From an uncultured Mediterraneibacter sp. (lineage in GTDB: Bacteria; Bacillota; Clostridia; Lachnospirales; Lachnospiraceae): a stretch of 64,000 nt of DNA. The position numbers and the translations under genes are program-made. The notes beneath the pieces are model-generated. The model did no database searches. It was not told the origin of the DNA and saw only the letters and a program-made list of their open reading frames with translations. The stretch is from positions 1-64,000 of the forward strand of contig NZ_CALWFZ010000002.1 of NCBI RefSeq assembly GCF_944377805.1, written 5' to 3'. Below are positions 1 through 9,935 of the stretch, piece by piece (the stretch's first letter is position 1; each line of letters opens with the position of its first letter).

Positions 1-322
1 ATTCAAATATAACACAAAGTGAGCCGGTCCTCGCTTTTTAAATATTCAGTTGTAACACATGTATTGTAATCCTACAACATTTGTACTTTTTTTACTTTTC
101 GTCCTATATACTTTTATCATTATCTTTGCTATAATGTTGTCACTACCGTTTTGGTGTTACTTCGTGTTATTTAGTCCTCAAAAAAGTGTTTTGTGACTTT
201 TGCCTTTCTGGATTCGTAATGGAGTCCTATAAGGCTATTATTTTGACATTTTCGTTACGAATGAATTTTTTGAGGGTGGCTGATATTGAACGTATCAAAA
301 GTCACAAAGGAGAGATTTTGCT
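1..322. other. Gene-free upstream region of uvrB
   Basis: No open reading frame of credible length is visible on either strand. The stretch is AT-rich. It holds an extended -10 promoter motif, several copies of GTGTTA or its complement TAACAC (10-15, 53-58, 154-159, 164-169), and an inverted repeat ATTCGTAA/TTACGAAT (212-219 and 255-262). A TTGACA hexamer lies at 243-248 but no -10 box follows at a suitable distance. I see no clear GAAC-N4-GTTC type LexA box, although uvrB genes are often SOS-regulated. Confidence 0.6.
127..135 (+). promoter_or_regulatory. Putative uvrB promoter (extended -10)
   Basis: The sequence TGCTATAAT is a perfect TATAAT box preceded by a TGn extension, which can work without a good -35 box. 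Nothing close to TTGACA lies 17 bp upstream. It leaves a leader of about 180 nt before uvrB. Confidence 0.5.
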
Positions 323-2308
323 ATGGATAAATTCGTTTTAAAGGCCCCGTATCAGCCCACAGGCGATCAGCCGCAGGCAATCGAGGCGCTTGTAAAAGGG
401 TTCAAAGAAGGCAATCAATGCCAGACTTTACTGGGGGTTACGGGTTCTGGAAAGACGTTTACGATGGCCAACGTGATCGAGCAGTTGCAGAAACCGACCC
501 TGGTCATCGCCCATAATAAAACACTGGCCGCTCAGTTGTACGGGGAATTCAAGGAGATGTTCCCTGATAACGCAGTGGAATATTTCGTCTCCTACTACGA
601 TTATTATCAGCCTGAGGCCTACGTTCCCTCCTCGGATACCTACATTGCCAAAGACTCCGCCATCAACGATGAGATCGACAAGCTCCGCCTCTCCGCTACG
701 ATGGCGCTGACCGAGCGGAGGGACGTGATTATCGTAGCCAGCGTCTCCTGTATCTACGGTCTGGGAAACCCGGTGGATTACCAGAACATGGTGATCTCCC
801 TGCGTCCGGGCATGGTAAAAGACAGAGATGAGGTGATGGCCAAGTTGATCGAGATTCAGTACGACCGAAACGACATGGATTTTCACCGGGGAACTTTCCG
901 TGTGCGCGGCGACGTACTGGAGATCATTCCCGCGTACGAGAGTGAGACGGCGATTCGGGTCGAATTTTTCGGAGATGAAGTAGACCGCATTACGGAGATT
1001 GACATTCTGACAGGAGAGATCCGGGACGAGTTAAAACATGTGGCGATCTTCCCTGCGTCTCACTATGTTGTGGATAAAGACAACATCAAAAGGGCAGTGC
1101 ATGACATTGAGGAAGAACTGGATGAACGCGTAAAAGAGTTTAAAAGACAGGACAAGCTTCTGGAGGCTCAGAGGATCGCGGAGCGGACGAACTTTGATGT
1201 TGAGATGCTAAAAGAGACCGGCTTCTGTTCGGGAATCGAGAATTATTCCCGACATCTGGCAGGACTTGCTCCGGGACAGCCGCCTTATACGCTCATTGAC
1301 TATTTTCCGGATGATTTTATTATAATGATCGACGAGTCGCACAAGACGATTCCTCAGATCGGCGGTATGTACCACGGCGACCAGTCGAGAAAGAGTACGC
1401 TTGTAGATTACGGCTTCCGGCTTCCTTCTGCCAAGGACAACCGCCCCTTGAATTTTGAAGAATTTGAGAGTAAGATAAATCAGGTTATGTTTGTTTCAGC
1501 GACACCGGGGCCGTATGAGGAGGAGCATGAGCTCCTGAGGGCAGAACAGGTGATTCGTCCGACCGGACTTCTTGATCCTGAGGTGTCTGTGCGGCCGGTA
1601 GAAGGGCAGATTGACGATCTGATCGGAGAGATTAATCAGGAAGTAGCGAAGAAGAACAAAGTTCTTGTAACGACGCTGACAAAGCGAATGGCGGAAGATC
1701 TTACCGACTATATGCGCGAAGTTGGCATCCGGGTGAAATATCTTCACTCTGATGTGGATACACTGGAGAGGACAGAGATCATCCGCGATATGCGCCTGGA
1801 TGTATTTGACGTGCTTGTGGGAATCAATCTTCTCAGAGAAGGACTTGATATTCCGGAGATTACTCTCGTGGCGATTCTGGACGCTGACAAGGAGGGATTC
1901 CTGCGCTCGGAAACGTCTCTTATCCAGACAATCGGGCGTGCCGCGCGTAATTCGGATGGGCATGTTATCATGTACGCGGATACGATTACAGAGTCTATGC
2001 AGCTTGCCATTGACGAGACGAAGAGGCGCCGTGAGATTCAGATGAAATACAATGAAGAACACGGCATTACGCCGCAGACGATCCGAAAGTCTGTGCGTGA
2101 TCTGATCAGTATATCGAAGAAAGTTGCGGCGGAAGAGATGCGTATGGAAAAGGATCCGGAGTCCATGAGCGCGAAAGAACTGGAAAAGCTCATAAAAGAT
2201 ATGACAAAGCAGATGAAGAAAGCTGCGGCGGAACTGAATTTCGAGGCTGCGGCCGAGCTGCGCGACAAGCTGGTTGAGCTCAAAAAGATGCTCAATGAGC
2301 TGGAATAA
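323..2308 (+). CDS. uvrB: UvrABC system protein B (excinuclease subunit B)
   Basis: UvrB is the damage-verifying, helicase-like subunit of nucleotide excision repair; it is loaded on DNA by UvrA and recruits UvrC. The 661-residue protein has normal family length. The Walker A motif GVTGSGKT lies at residues 38-45, the beta-hairpin region rich in Tyr ([10 protein letters not shown]) near 90-105, and a DESH Walker B at 337-340. The motif VI segment with IGRAAR and a C-terminal UVR coiled region (about 620-661, with [10 protein letters not shown]) complete it. The ATG follows AAAGGAGAG at good spacing. uvrA follows 71 bp downstream on the same strand, so the two are probably co-transcribed. Confidence 0.97.
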   Translation: MDKFVLKAPYQPTGDQPQAIEALVKGFKEGNQCQTLLGVTGSGKTFTMANVIEQLQKPTLVIAHNKTLAAQLYGEFKEMFPDNAVEYFVSYYDYYQPEAYVPSSDTYIAKDSAINDEIDKLRLSATMALTERRDVIIVASVSCIYGLGNPVDYQNMVISLRPGMVKDRDEVMAKLIEIQYDRNDMDFHRGTFRVRGDVLEIIPAYESETAIRVEFFGDEVDRITEIDILTGEIRDELKHVAIFPASHYVVDKDNIKRAVHDIEEELDERVKEFKRQDKLLEAQRIAERTNFDVEMLKETGFCSGIENYSRHLAGLAPGQPPYTLIDYFPDDFIIMIDESHKTIPQIGGMYHGDQSRKSTLVDYGFRLPSAKDNRPLNFEEFESKINQVMFVSATPGPYEEEHELLRAEQVIRPTGLLDPEVSVRPVEGQIDDLIGEINQEVAKKNKVLVTTLTKRMAEDLTDYMREVGIRVKYLHSDVDTLERTEIIRDMRLDVFDVLVGINLLREGLDIPEITLVAILDADKEGFLRSETSLIQTIGRAARNSDGHVIMYADTITESMQLAIDETKRRREIQMKYNEEHGITPQTIRKSVRDLISISKKVAAEEMRMEKDPESMSAKELEKLIKDMTKQMKKAAAELNFEAAAELRDKLVELKKMLNELE

Positions 2309-2379
2309 CAGAAAGTAAGAGCGGACGGGGGAGGAATTCTCCCGGAAGAAAACACACAGGAAGGAAACAGAAGACATAG

Positions 2380-5226
2380 ATGGGAACAAAGATGGATGCC
2401 CGGAAATACATCAGAATCCGGGGCGCGAATGAGAATAATCTGAAAAATATAGATGTTGATATTCCGAGAAACGAACTGGTAGTCCTGACCGGACTGAGCG
2501 GTTCGGGCAAGTCCTCGCTTGCGTTTGATACGATTTACGCAGAGGGACAGAGACGATATATGGAGTCGCTGTCTTCTTATGCGAGACAGTTCCTCGGACA
2601 GATGGAGAAACCGGATGTGGAAAGCATAGAGGGATTATCCCCGGCTATCTCCATTGACCAGAAATCAACGAACCACAATCCCCGTTCCACAGTGGGAACC
2701 GTGACAGAAATCTATGATTACTTCCGTCTTCTGTACGCGAGGGTGGGGGTCCCCCACTGTCCGAAATGCGGAAGAGAGATCGTAAAACAGACGGTAGACC
2801 AGATGGTGGATCAGATTATGTCGCTTCCGGAGAACACGCGGATCCAGCTTCTTGCTCCGGTAGTGCGCGGGCGGAAGGGAACGCATGTAAAGCTTCTGGA
2901 CAGGGCAAAAAGAAGCGGCTATGTCCGTGTCCGCATTGACGGCAATCTCTATGAGCTATCTGAGGAGATTACCCTTGATAAAAATATCAAACATAATATT
3001 GAGATTATTGTGGACCGACTGATTGTGCGTCCGGGGATTGAAAAGCGGCTCACTGACTCGGTAGAGAGCGTGCTGCATCTGGCAGACGGTCTCCTCATTG
3101 TCGATGTGATCGACGGGGAGCCGTTGAACTTCAGTCAGAGTTTTTCCTGTCCGGACTGCGGGATCAGCATTGAGGAGATAGAACCGAGAAGCTTCTCTTT
3201 CAATAATCCTTTCGGCGCATGCCCGGAGTGCTTCGGGCTTGGCTATAAGATGGAATTCGCTGAGGAACTAATGATTCCTGATCCGTCTCTTTCAATTAAC
3301 GAGGGGGCGATCGCAGTACTGGGCTGGCAGTCCTGCACGGATAAGTCCAGCTTCACCAATGCTATTCTCGAAGCGCTCTGTAAGGAATACAAGTTTGACC
3401 TGGATACTCCGTTTGAGAAATATCCGAAGAAGATCCACGATGTGCTTATATATGGAACAAATGGAAAAAATATAAAAGTGCATTACAGAGGCCAGCGAGG
3501 GGAAGGCGTCTATGACGTGGCTTTTGAGGGCCTGATTAAAAACGTGGAGTGCAGATACCGTGAGACGGGCTCTGAGACGATGAAGGCGGAGTATGAGACG
3601 TTTATGAATATTACGCCCTGCTCGGCCTGCGGCGGCCAGAGATTAAAACCGGGCGCGCTGGCAGTTACGATAGCTGACAGGAACATCGCGGAGGTGACGG
3701 CTCTGTCCATCGAAAAACTTCAGCAGTTCCTGAAAGAGCTGAGACTGTCTGATACGCAGATGATGATCGGAGGCCAGATATTAAAGGAAATCAGCGCAAG
3801 AACAAAATTTCTGATGGATGTGGGGCTTGATTATCTTACGCTGGCACGGGCTACAGGCACATTGTCAGGCGGCGAGGCCCAGAGAATCCGTCTTGCCACA
3901 CAGATCGGCTCCGGTCTGGTGGGCGTGGCATATATTCTGGACGAACCAAGTATCGGTCTGCATCAGCGGGATAACGACAAGCTTCTGGCCACGCTGAAAC
4001 ATCTGCGGGATCTTGGGAATACCCTGATTGTAGTAGAGCATGATGAGGACACGATGATGGAGGCGGACTATATTGTAGACATCGGTCCGGGAGCCGGGGA
4101 ACACGGCGGTGAGGTCGTGGCAGCAGGCACGGCGCAGGAAATCATGAAAAATGAGAAATCCGTGACAGGAGCATACCTGTCAGGAAAGATAAAGATTCCC
4201 GTTCCGGAGAAAAGAGAACAGCCGGCCGGATGGCTGAAGGTAATTGGCGCCCGGGAGAATAATCTGAAAAATATTAACGTGGCTTTCCCTCTTGGCGTTA
4301 TGACCTGCGTGACCGGCGTTTCGGGTTCGGGAAAAAGTTCGCTTGTAAATGAGATTCTGTACAAGAGACTGGCCCACGATCTGAACCGTGCCCGTATGAT
4401 TCCGGGAAAACACAGAAAGATAGAGGGTCTTGATCAGGTGGACAAAGTGATCAATATTGATCAGTCTCCTATCGGACGCACGCCGAGATCAAATCCTGCC
4501 ACTTACACAGGAGTGTTTGATCTGATCCGGGATCTTTTTGCCGCTACGCCTGATGCGAAGGCGCGGGGATATAAAAAAGGCAGATTCAGTTTTAATGTGA
4601 AAGGCGGACGGTGCGAGGCATGTTCCGGAGACGGTATTCTTAAGATCGAGATGCACTTTCTGCCGGACGTGTATGTGCCCTGTGAAGTCTGCGGCGGCAA
4701 GCGGTATAACCGCGAGACGCTGGAAGTAAAATACAAGGGTAAATCCATTTACGATGTGCTTAATATGACAGTGGAGGAAGCGCTGGAATTTTTTGACGCA
4801 GTGCCAAGCATCCGTCGGAAAATGCAGACACTCTATGATGTGGGGCTCTCCTATATCCGGCTGGGACAGCCGTCCACAGAACTTTCGGGAGGAGAGGCCC
4901 AGAGAATCAAACTGGCGGCAGAGCTGAGTAAAAGAAGTACCGGGAAGACGGTCTACATTTTAGATGAACCTACGACAGGACTTCATTTTGCGGATGTGCA
5001 CAAGCTGACCGAGATCCTGAGAAGGCTATCGGGAGACGGCAATACGGTGATCGTCATTGAACACAATCTGGATGTGATTAAGACAGCGGACTATATTATC
5101 GATATCGGCCCCGAAGGCGGAGACCGCGGCGGTACGGTTGTTGCCTGCGGCACCCCTGAAGAAGTAGCCGCGAATGAAAAGTCGTATACGGGGAAATATA
5201 TAGATACAATGCTAAAAAGAGTATAA
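2380..5226 (+). CDS. uvrA: UvrABC system protein A (excinuclease ATPase subunit)
   Basis: UvrA is the damage-scanning ABC-type ATPase that delivers UvrB to lesions. The 948-residue protein has two ATPase modules. The first has Walker A GLSGSGKS (38-45) and signature LSGGEAQR at about 495; the second has GVSGSGKS (646-653) and LSGGEAQR at about 835. Zinc-binding CxxC pairs are visible, such as CPKCG at 127 and CEAC/CEVC near 745-770. The ATG at 2380 is used, but the nearest purine-rich site (AGGAAGG, 2358-2364) is rather far upstream; a second ATG at 2392 is a weaker alternative. It forms a DNA repair unit with uvrB. Confidence 0.97.
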   Translation: MGTKMDARKYIRIRGANENNLKNIDVDIPRNELVVLTGLSGSGKSSLAFDTIYAEGQRRYMESLSSYARQFLGQMEKPDVESIEGLSPAISIDQKSTNHNPRSTVGTVTEIYDYFRLLYARVGVPHCPKCGREIVKQTVDQMVDQIMSLPENTRIQLLAPVVRGRKGTHVKLLDRAKRSGYVRVRIDGNLYELSEEITLDKNIKHNIEIIVDRLIVRPGIEKRLTDSVESVLHLADGLLIVDVIDGEPLNFSQSFSCPDCGISIEEIEPRSFSFNNPFGACPECFGLGYKMEFAEELMIPDPSLSINEGAIAVLGWQSCTDKSSFTNAILEALCKEYKFDLDTPFEKYPKKIHDVLIYGTNGKNIKVHYRGQRGEGVYDVAFEGLIKNVECRYRETGSETMKAEYETFMNITPCSACGGQRLKPGALAVTIADRNIAEVTALSIEKLQQFLKELRLSDTQMMIGGQILKEISARTKFLMDVGLDYLTLARATGTLSGGEAQRIRLATQIGSGLVGVAYILDEPSIGLHQRDNDKLLATLKHLRDLGNTLIVVEHDEDTMMEADYIVDIGPGAGEHGGEVVAAGTAQEIMKNEKSVTGAYLSGKIKIPVPEKREQPAGWLKVIGARENNLKNINVAFPLGVMTCVTGVSGSGKSSLVNEILYKRLAHDLNRARMIPGKHRKIEGLDQVDKVINIDQSPIGRTPRSNPATYTGVFDLIRDLFAATPDAKARGYKKGRFSFNVKGGRCEACSGDGILKIEMHFLPDVYVPCEVCGGKRYNRETLEVKYKGKSIYDVLNMTVEEALEFFDAVPSIRRKMQTLYDVGLSYIRLGQPSTELSGGEAQRIKLAAELSKRSTGKTVYILDEPTTGLHFADVHKLTEILRRLSGDGNTVIVIEHNLDVIKTADYIIDIGPEGGDRGGTVVACGTPEEVAANEKSYTGKYIDTMLKRV

Positions 5227-5242
5227 ATATCTAAAAAGGGGG

Positions 5243-5271
5243 TTTCCATTTTTTAGAAAGTCTATTATACT
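5243..5271 (+). promoter_or_regulatory. Putative promoter of the mreB-like gene
   Basis: TTTCCA (5243-5248) and TATACT (5266-5271) are separated by 17 bp, a fair match to a sigma-A promoter in the 223-bp gap between uvrA and the mreB-like gene. The leader would be about 170 nt. A weak AT-only inverted repeat CTAAAAA/TTTTTAG (5231-5256) overlaps the -35 box. Confidence 0.45.
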
Positions 5272-5449
5272 GAATAGTGCGGACAGGCAGGATGAGGGAA
5301 CCTGCCTGTATTCGTCTTACGATATAGGGAAAATACCGGTAAGGAGTGAGATACAAAACGTTTCCGCGCCGTTATGGACAGGGGATCTGCCCATCGCGCC
5401 GAAATGTTGAATGGGAAAGAGTATAAAGATTTAGAAGGGAGAAGAAAAT

Positions 5450-6439
5450 ATGTCAGTAGATATCGGGATCGATCTTGGAACAGCCAGTGTGCTGGTATAT
5501 GTACGCGGCAAAGGCGTCGTACTGAAAGAACCATCTGTTGTTGCCTTTGACAGAGATACAAATGTGATTAAAGCGATTGGAGAAGAGGCCCGTATGATGC
5601 TGGGAAGGACCCCGGGGAATATTGTGGCTGTCCGTCCTCTTCGCCAGGGCGTGATCTCGGACTATACAGTGACAGAGAAAATGATCAAATATTTTGTTCA
5701 GAAAGCACTCGGAAAGCGCACATTCAAGAAGCCGAGAATAAGTATCTGTGTTCCCAGCGGCGTGACAGAAGTCGAAAAAAAGGCGGTGGAAGAAGCTACT
5801 TTTGCTGCGGGTGCAAGAGAGGTACATCTGATTGAAGAACCGGTTGCGGCTGCTATCGGAGCAGGCATTGACATCGCAAAACCGTGCGGGAATATGATCG
5901 TTGATATAGGAGGAGGCACTTCTGACATCGCTGTGATCTCGCTGGGAGGGACGGTGGTCAATACCTCCATCAAGGTGGCGGGCGATGATTTTGACGAAGC
6001 GATCGTGCGCTACATGCGCAAGAAGCATAATCTTCTGATCGGTGAGAGGACCGCAGAGGATATTAAGATAAAGATCGGAACTACCTATCCTCTTGTGGAG
6101 GAGGAGACGATAGAAGTGAGGGGGAGAAACCTCGTGACAGGACTGCCCAAGACAGTTACGGTGACATCTTCGGAGACGGAGGAGGCTTTGAGGGAAGCCA
6201 CCAGTCAGATCGTAGAAGCCGTCATATCCGTACTGGAGCAGACGCCGCCGGAACTTTCGGCGGATATACTGGACCGTGGAATTGTGCTTACAGGCGGCGG
6301 GGCTATGCTGCGAGGCCTGGAAGAACTGATCGAGGAGAAAACAGGGATCAATACGATGACTGCGGAAGATCCGATGAAAGTCGTTGCCATCGGTACAGGT
6401 CAGTTCGTGGAGTTTATGAGCGGAAAGAGAGATTATTGA
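5450..6439 (+). CDS. mreB: MreB/Mbl-family rod-shape actin homolog
   Basis: This is a bacterial actin that forms membrane-associated filaments and guides the elongation machinery. The 329-residue length is typical. The nucleotide-binding motifs are visible: phosphate-1 DLGTAS (residues 8-13), phosphate-2 DIGGGTSD (152-159), and the adenosine motif in GIVLTGGGAMLRG near 281-293. The start follows GAAGGGAG. mreC and mreD do not follow; recD2 does. MreB, Mbl and MreBH paralogs cannot be told apart from this sequence alone, so the symbol means the family. Confidence 0.92.
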   Translation: MSVDIGIDLGTASVLVYVRGKGVVLKEPSVVAFDRDTNVIKAIGEEARMMLGRTPGNIVAVRPLRQGVISDYTVTEKMIKYFVQKALGKRTFKKPRISICVPSGVTEVEKKAVEEATFAAGAREVHLIEEPVAAAIGAGIDIAKPCGNMIVDIGGGTSDIAVISLGGTVVNTSIKVAGDDFDEAIVRYMRKKHNLLIGERTAEDIKIKIGTTYPLVEEETIEVRGRNLVTGLPKTVTVTSSETEEALREATSQIVEAVISVLEQTPPELSADILDRGIVLTGGGAMLRGLEELIEEKTGINTMTAEDPMKVVAIGTGQFVEFMSGKRDY

Positions 6440-6492
6440 TCTGATCGCAGGATCCAAGGTATGATCGTGAAGATGCTTAAGTGTTAGGAAAG

Positions 6493-6525
6493 CAGGGATG
6501 TGGGCAGTATGGCACATCCCTGTTC
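6493..6525 (+). terminator. Hairpin between mreB and recD2 (possible weak terminator)
   Basis: A perfect 10-bp inverted repeat, CAGGGATGTG (6493-6502) and CACATCCCTG (6513-6522), is followed by TTCTGATG. The U-tract is poor, so this may be a partial terminator or mRNA-stabilising stem. The recD2 Shine-Dalgarno starts only 10 nt downstream. Confidence 0.45.
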
Positions 6526-6546
6526 TGATGTAGGAAGGAAAAAGAA

Positions 6547-8769
6547 TTGGATACAGTTACAGGCTATGTGGAACATATTGTGTTCCGAAATGAGGAGAAC
6601 GGATATACAGTATTTCATCTGGAGAGTGATGACGGTGAGGTCACCTGTGTCGGAAACTTTAATTATATCAGCGAGGGTGAGATGCTCGAACTCACAGGAG
6701 ATTATGTCAACCACAGTGTATACGGCACACAGCTGAAGGTGGCGTCTCATACGGTCAGAGAACCGGAAGACCTTGTATCTATCGAGCGGTATTTAGGGTC
6801 CGGAGCTATCAAAGGGGTCGGAGCGGCTCTTGCGGGCAGAATCGTAAAGAAGTTTAAAAAGGATACTTTCAGGATCATTGAAGAAGAACCGGAGCGGCTT
6901 TCTGAAGTAAAGGGGATCAGCGAACGGAAAGCCAGGGAGATCGCGCTGCAGGTGGAAGAGAAGAGAGATATGAGAAGCGCGATGATCTATCTCCAGAAAT
7001 ACGGAATATCGAACCGGCTGGCGGCTAAAATCTATCAGTACTATGGTATGCGTGTATACAAAGTGCTGGAAGAGAATCCATATCAGCTTGCCGATAATAT
7101 TGAGGGAGTCGGTTTTCGGACGGCAGACGAGATTGCATCCCGCATTGGAATACATACAGATTCGGATTACCGGATCAGGAGCGGGCTTTTCTATACCTTG
7201 CAGCAGGCGGTGGGGGAAGGCCATATCTATCTGCCCCGGGATATTCTGGCACAGCGGGCCGGAGAACTTCTCGGCGTCGAGATTACAGACATAGAGAAAT
7301 ATATTATGGATCTGTGTATGGAAAAGAAGACGGTATTAAAAGAAGAAAACGATGAGATCAGAATATATCCGTCCCATTACTATTATCTCGAATTAAATAC
7401 CGCCAGGATGCTCCATGAGCTGAATATTGACTGTAAGATGCCGGAAGATATGATGGAGCAGAGGCTGGGAAAAGTGGAGGAAAACGAGAAAGTTGAACTG
7501 GATCCAATGCAGCACCGCGCAGTGATTGAATCTATCAAGCACGGGCTGCTTGTGCTGACGGGCGGTCCCGGCACGGGCAAAACGACTACGATCAATACGA
7601 TGATCCGCTTCTTTGAGAGCGAGGGGATGAGTCTGCTGCTGGCAGCGCCTACCGGCCGGGCGGCAAAAAGGATGACTGAAGCTACCGGGTATGAAGCCCA
7701 GACAATCCACCGGCTTTTGGAAGTAAACGTCAATCCGGAAGCAGAGGAGAGCGTGGGCGGTTTTCTGAGAAACCGGCAGAATCCTCTGGAGGCCGATGTG
7801 GTTATTATTGATGAGATGTCAATGGTTGATCTGTCTTTGATGCATGCGCTGCTCTCGGCTGTCGTGCCGGGTACAAGGCTGGTGCTTGTAGGGGATGTAG
7901 ATCAGCTGCCTTCTGTAGGGCCGGGGAGCGTCCTTAAAGATATTATAGCTTCCGGGGCGTTTCCGGTAGTGACGCTGACCCGTATCTTCCGTCAGGCAGG
8001 GCAGAGCGACATCGTTGTGAATGCCCACAAGATCAATGCCGGAGAGCCTGTAATTCTGGACAATAAGAGCAGGGATTTCTTCTTTCTCAAGCGCCAGGAC
8101 GCAGATACGATTATCGGGATTACCATTATGCTCATCCAGAAAAAACTGCCGGCATATGTGGATGCAAAGCCAAGTGAGATTCAGGTCATGACTCCTACCC
8201 GCAAAGGAAATCTGGGGGTGGAACGACTTAACACAATCCTTCAAAGGTATCTGAATCCCCAGGATGAGAAAAAGATGGAGACAGAGATAAACGGACGACT
8301 TTTCCGTGAAGGCGATAAAGTCATGCAGATTAAGAATAACTATCAGCTTGAGTGGGAAGTGACAACAAAGTTCGGGCTTACGGTCGACAAGGGGGCAGGC
8401 ATCTTTAACGGCGACATGGGAGTAATCACCGAAATTAATGAGTATACAGAGACAATCGAAGTAGAGTTTGATGAGGCGCGTAAAGTAAAGTACGGATATG
8501 ATATGACGGAAGAACTGGAACTTGCCTATGCGATCACCGTGCATAAATCTCAGGGAAGCGAATATCCCGCCGTTATAATCCCTCTGCTGCCCGGACCGAA
8601 ACTTCTCTATAACAGAAACCTTTTATACACCGCAGTTACAAGGGCCAAAAAATGCCTGACAATCGTAGGGAGTGATACTGTATTTCAGGAAATGATACAA
8701 AACAAAAACGAACAGGAAAGGTATACAAGCCTCGCGGAGAGAATCCGGGAGTTTCAGAGCGCATTCTGA
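6547..8769 (+). CDS. recD2: ATP-dependent RecD-like DNA helicase (RecD2/YrrC family)
   Basis: This is a 5'-3' SF1B helicase of the RecD2 type found in bacteria without RecBC, linked to DNA repair and replication fork processing. The 740-residue length fits. An N-terminal OB-like and helix-hairpin-helix region (about 70-230; GAIKGVGAALAGRI, NIEGVGFRTADEIA) precedes the motor: Walker A GGPGTGKT at 339-346 and Walker B DEMSM at 422-426. A C-terminal UvrD-like segment contains AITVHKSQGSEYP. The start codon is TTG: AGGAAGG (6532-6538) lies 8 nt upstream and no better ATG is available. The next gene overlaps or abuts its stop. Confidence 0.95.
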   Translation: MDTVTGYVEHIVFRNEENGYTVFHLESDDGEVTCVGNFNYISEGEMLELTGDYVNHSVYGTQLKVASHTVREPEDLVSIERYLGSGAIKGVGAALAGRIVKKFKKDTFRIIEEEPERLSEVKGISERKAREIALQVEEKRDMRSAMIYLQKYGISNRLAAKIYQYYGMRVYKVLEENPYQLADNIEGVGFRTADEIASRIGIHTDSDYRIRSGLFYTLQQAVGEGHIYLPRDILAQRAGELLGVEITDIEKYIMDLCMEKKTVLKEENDEIRIYPSHYYYLELNTARMLHELNIDCKMPEDMMEQRLGKVEENEKVELDPMQHRAVIESIKHGLLVLTGGPGTGKTTTINTMIRFFESEGMSLLLAAPTGRAAKRMTEATGYEAQTIHRLLEVNVNPEAEESVGGFLRNRQNPLEADVVIIDEMSMVDLSLMHALLSAVVPGTRLVLVGDVDQLPSVGPGSVLKDIIASGAFPVVTLTRIFRQAGQSDIVVNAHKINAGEPVILDNKSRDFFFLKRQDADTIIGITIMLIQKKLPAYVDAKPSEIQVMTPTRKGNLGVERLNTILQRYLNPQDEKKMETEINGRLFREGDKVMQIKNNYQLEWEVTTKFGLTVDKGAGIFNGDMGVITEINEYTETIEVEFDEARKVKYGYDMTEELELAYAITVHKSQGSEYPAVIIPLLPGPKLLYNRNLLYTAVTRAKKCLTIVGSDTVFQEMIQNKNEQERYTSLAERIREFQSAF

Positions 8770-9449
8770 ACATTTTTTATCCCCGGGTATGTCCTTTCTG
8801 CGGCAAAATATCCACTAACGGCATCTGTGCAGCATGTTCCGGGAAATTAGTCTATATTGAGGAACCGAGGTGCATGCACTGTGGAAGACCGCTGAAGAAG
8901 GCGGAGGAAGAGTATTGTCATGACTGCCGTGACGCTTCCTCGGACATCAGGCAGGGGAGAGGTCTGTGGATGCACAGAGAGCCTGTCGCCGGGGCCCTGT
9001 ACCGTTTTAAGTACAGGAATAAGCGAAGCTGGGGAAAGGTTTTTGCCGGAGAACTCGCGGAACACTATGGCAGGCAGATCAGGGCATGGAAAATCGATGA
9101 GATCATCCCGGTTCCGCTCCATCCTTCCAGACGCAGGATCCGCGGATTTAACCAGGCGGAGATACTGGCGGGAGAACTCTCGAATATATGCGGGATTCCG
9201 ATCAGGACAGATGTCCTCTTCAGAATCAAAAAAACAGTTCCCCAGAAAGAACTTGGAAAAGGGGAGCGGGCCGAGAATCTTAAGGGCGCCTTCGGCGTGT
9301 CAAGAAACTGGAATCCCGGTAAAAATGTGCTTTTGGTGGACGATATTTATACAACGGGAGCCACGGTCGAACGGGCTGCCAAAGTTCTGAAAATCGCCGG
9401 AGCCCAAAATGTCTACTTTTTGACTGTAAGCATTGGACAAGGCATCTGA
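8763..9449 (+). CDS. ComF family protein (zinc-finger amidophosphoribosyltransferase-like)
   Basis: ComF proteins are needed for DNA transformation in some bacteria and have a phosphoribosyltransferase fold. The PRPP-binding motif LVDDIYTTGAT is clear near the C-terminus. The first in-frame ATG is at 8874, but the frame stays open upstream and encodes the expected N-terminal zinc finger, with CxxC pairs PFC, CAAC, CMHC and CHDC. The finger is therefore probably translated from a non-AUG codon overlapping the recD2 stop. The ATT at 8763 is my estimate, 11 nt after GGGAG (8747-8751); CTG at 8766 is the alternative. From 8763 the protein would be 228 residues, close to the family norm. Translational coupling to recD2 is likely. 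Confidence 0.85.
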   Translation: MLNIFYPRVCPFCGKISTNGICAACSGKLVYIEEPRCMHCGRPLKKAEEEYCHDCRDASSDIRQGRGLWMHREPVAGALYRFKYRNKRSWGKVFAGELAEHYGRQIRAWKIDEIIPVPLHPSRRRIRGFNQAEILAGELSNICGIPIRTDVLFRIKKTVPQKELGKGERAENLKGAFGVSRNWNPGKNVLLVDDIYTTGATVERAAKVLKIAGAQNVYFLTVSIGQGI

Positions 9450-9463
9450 GTATATGGTATACT
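9434..9463 (+). promoter_or_regulatory. Putative promoter for the membrane protein-cdaA operon
   Basis: TGGACA (9434-9439) and TATACT (9458-9463) lie 18 bp apart, each one base from consensus. The -35 is inside the 3' end of the comF-like gene. It could drive 9531 onward, including cdaA-cdaR. Confidence 0.5.
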
Positions 9464-9530
9464 AAATCATAATGGACAAAAATAGGATGAAATAGCAGTA
9501 TATCATTAAGGAAAGGACATTGGAATCGTT

Positions 9531-9935
9531 ATGTTGGATAAGAAGAAGATACGTCTGATGACCAGAACCGCAATTTACGATAAAGAATACGGCAGGGAAG
9601 ACCTTAAGATCACAGACTATTATCAGAAAGACTATGTCAGCCTTAATGTCTGGATTACACTGATCCTGATTACGCTGGGATTTTTTCTGCTGGTCGCGCT
9701 GTTGTTTATGAGCAGTGGCGAGAGTATAGTAGAAGGACTCACGATTGTCAGAATGCTGATTCTTGCTGCGGTCGTTCTGGGCGCTTATCTGAGCCTTCTG
9801 GTTATATATGGAATCGGAGTCAGCACATTTTATAAGAAAAGGCATATCCGTGCAAAACAGAGAGTAAAAAAATACATGAGGGATTTATCCCGGTTAGAGA
9901 AGATGAATCTTAAAAAGGAGAAAAGCAGGTCATGA
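9531..9935 (+). CDS. Hypothetical two-helix membrane protein
   Basis: I do not recognise a named family. The 134-residue protein has a charged N-terminus (1-38), two hydrophobic segments (about 39-62 and 70-95) joined by a short loop, and a strongly basic C-terminal tail of about 38 residues rich in Lys and Arg, probably cytoplasmic. A purine-rich AAGGAAAGGA (9508-9517) precedes the ATG by 13 nt. Its stop overlaps the start of the next membrane protein gene (ATGA), so the two are translationally coupled, and cdaA-cdaR follow. A role linked to c-di-AMP or the envelope is only inferred from position. Confidence 0.75.
   Translation: MLDKKKIRLMTRTAIYDKEYGREDLKITDYYQKDYVSLNVWITLILITLGFFLLVALLFMSSGESIVEGLTIVRMLILAAVVLGAYLSLLVIYGIGVSTFYKKRHIRAKQRVKKYMRDLSRLEKMNLKKEKSRS

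Noticed and set aside
240-322. SOS (LexA) box upstream of uvrB
   Set aside because: GAACGTAT near 288 is only a half-site; no GAAC-N4-GTTC type palindrome was found.
5453-6517. Long - strand open frame opposite the mreB-like gene
   Set aside because: It mirrors a clear MreB gene, its translation is His/Cys-rich with no domain, and it has no plausible start signals.
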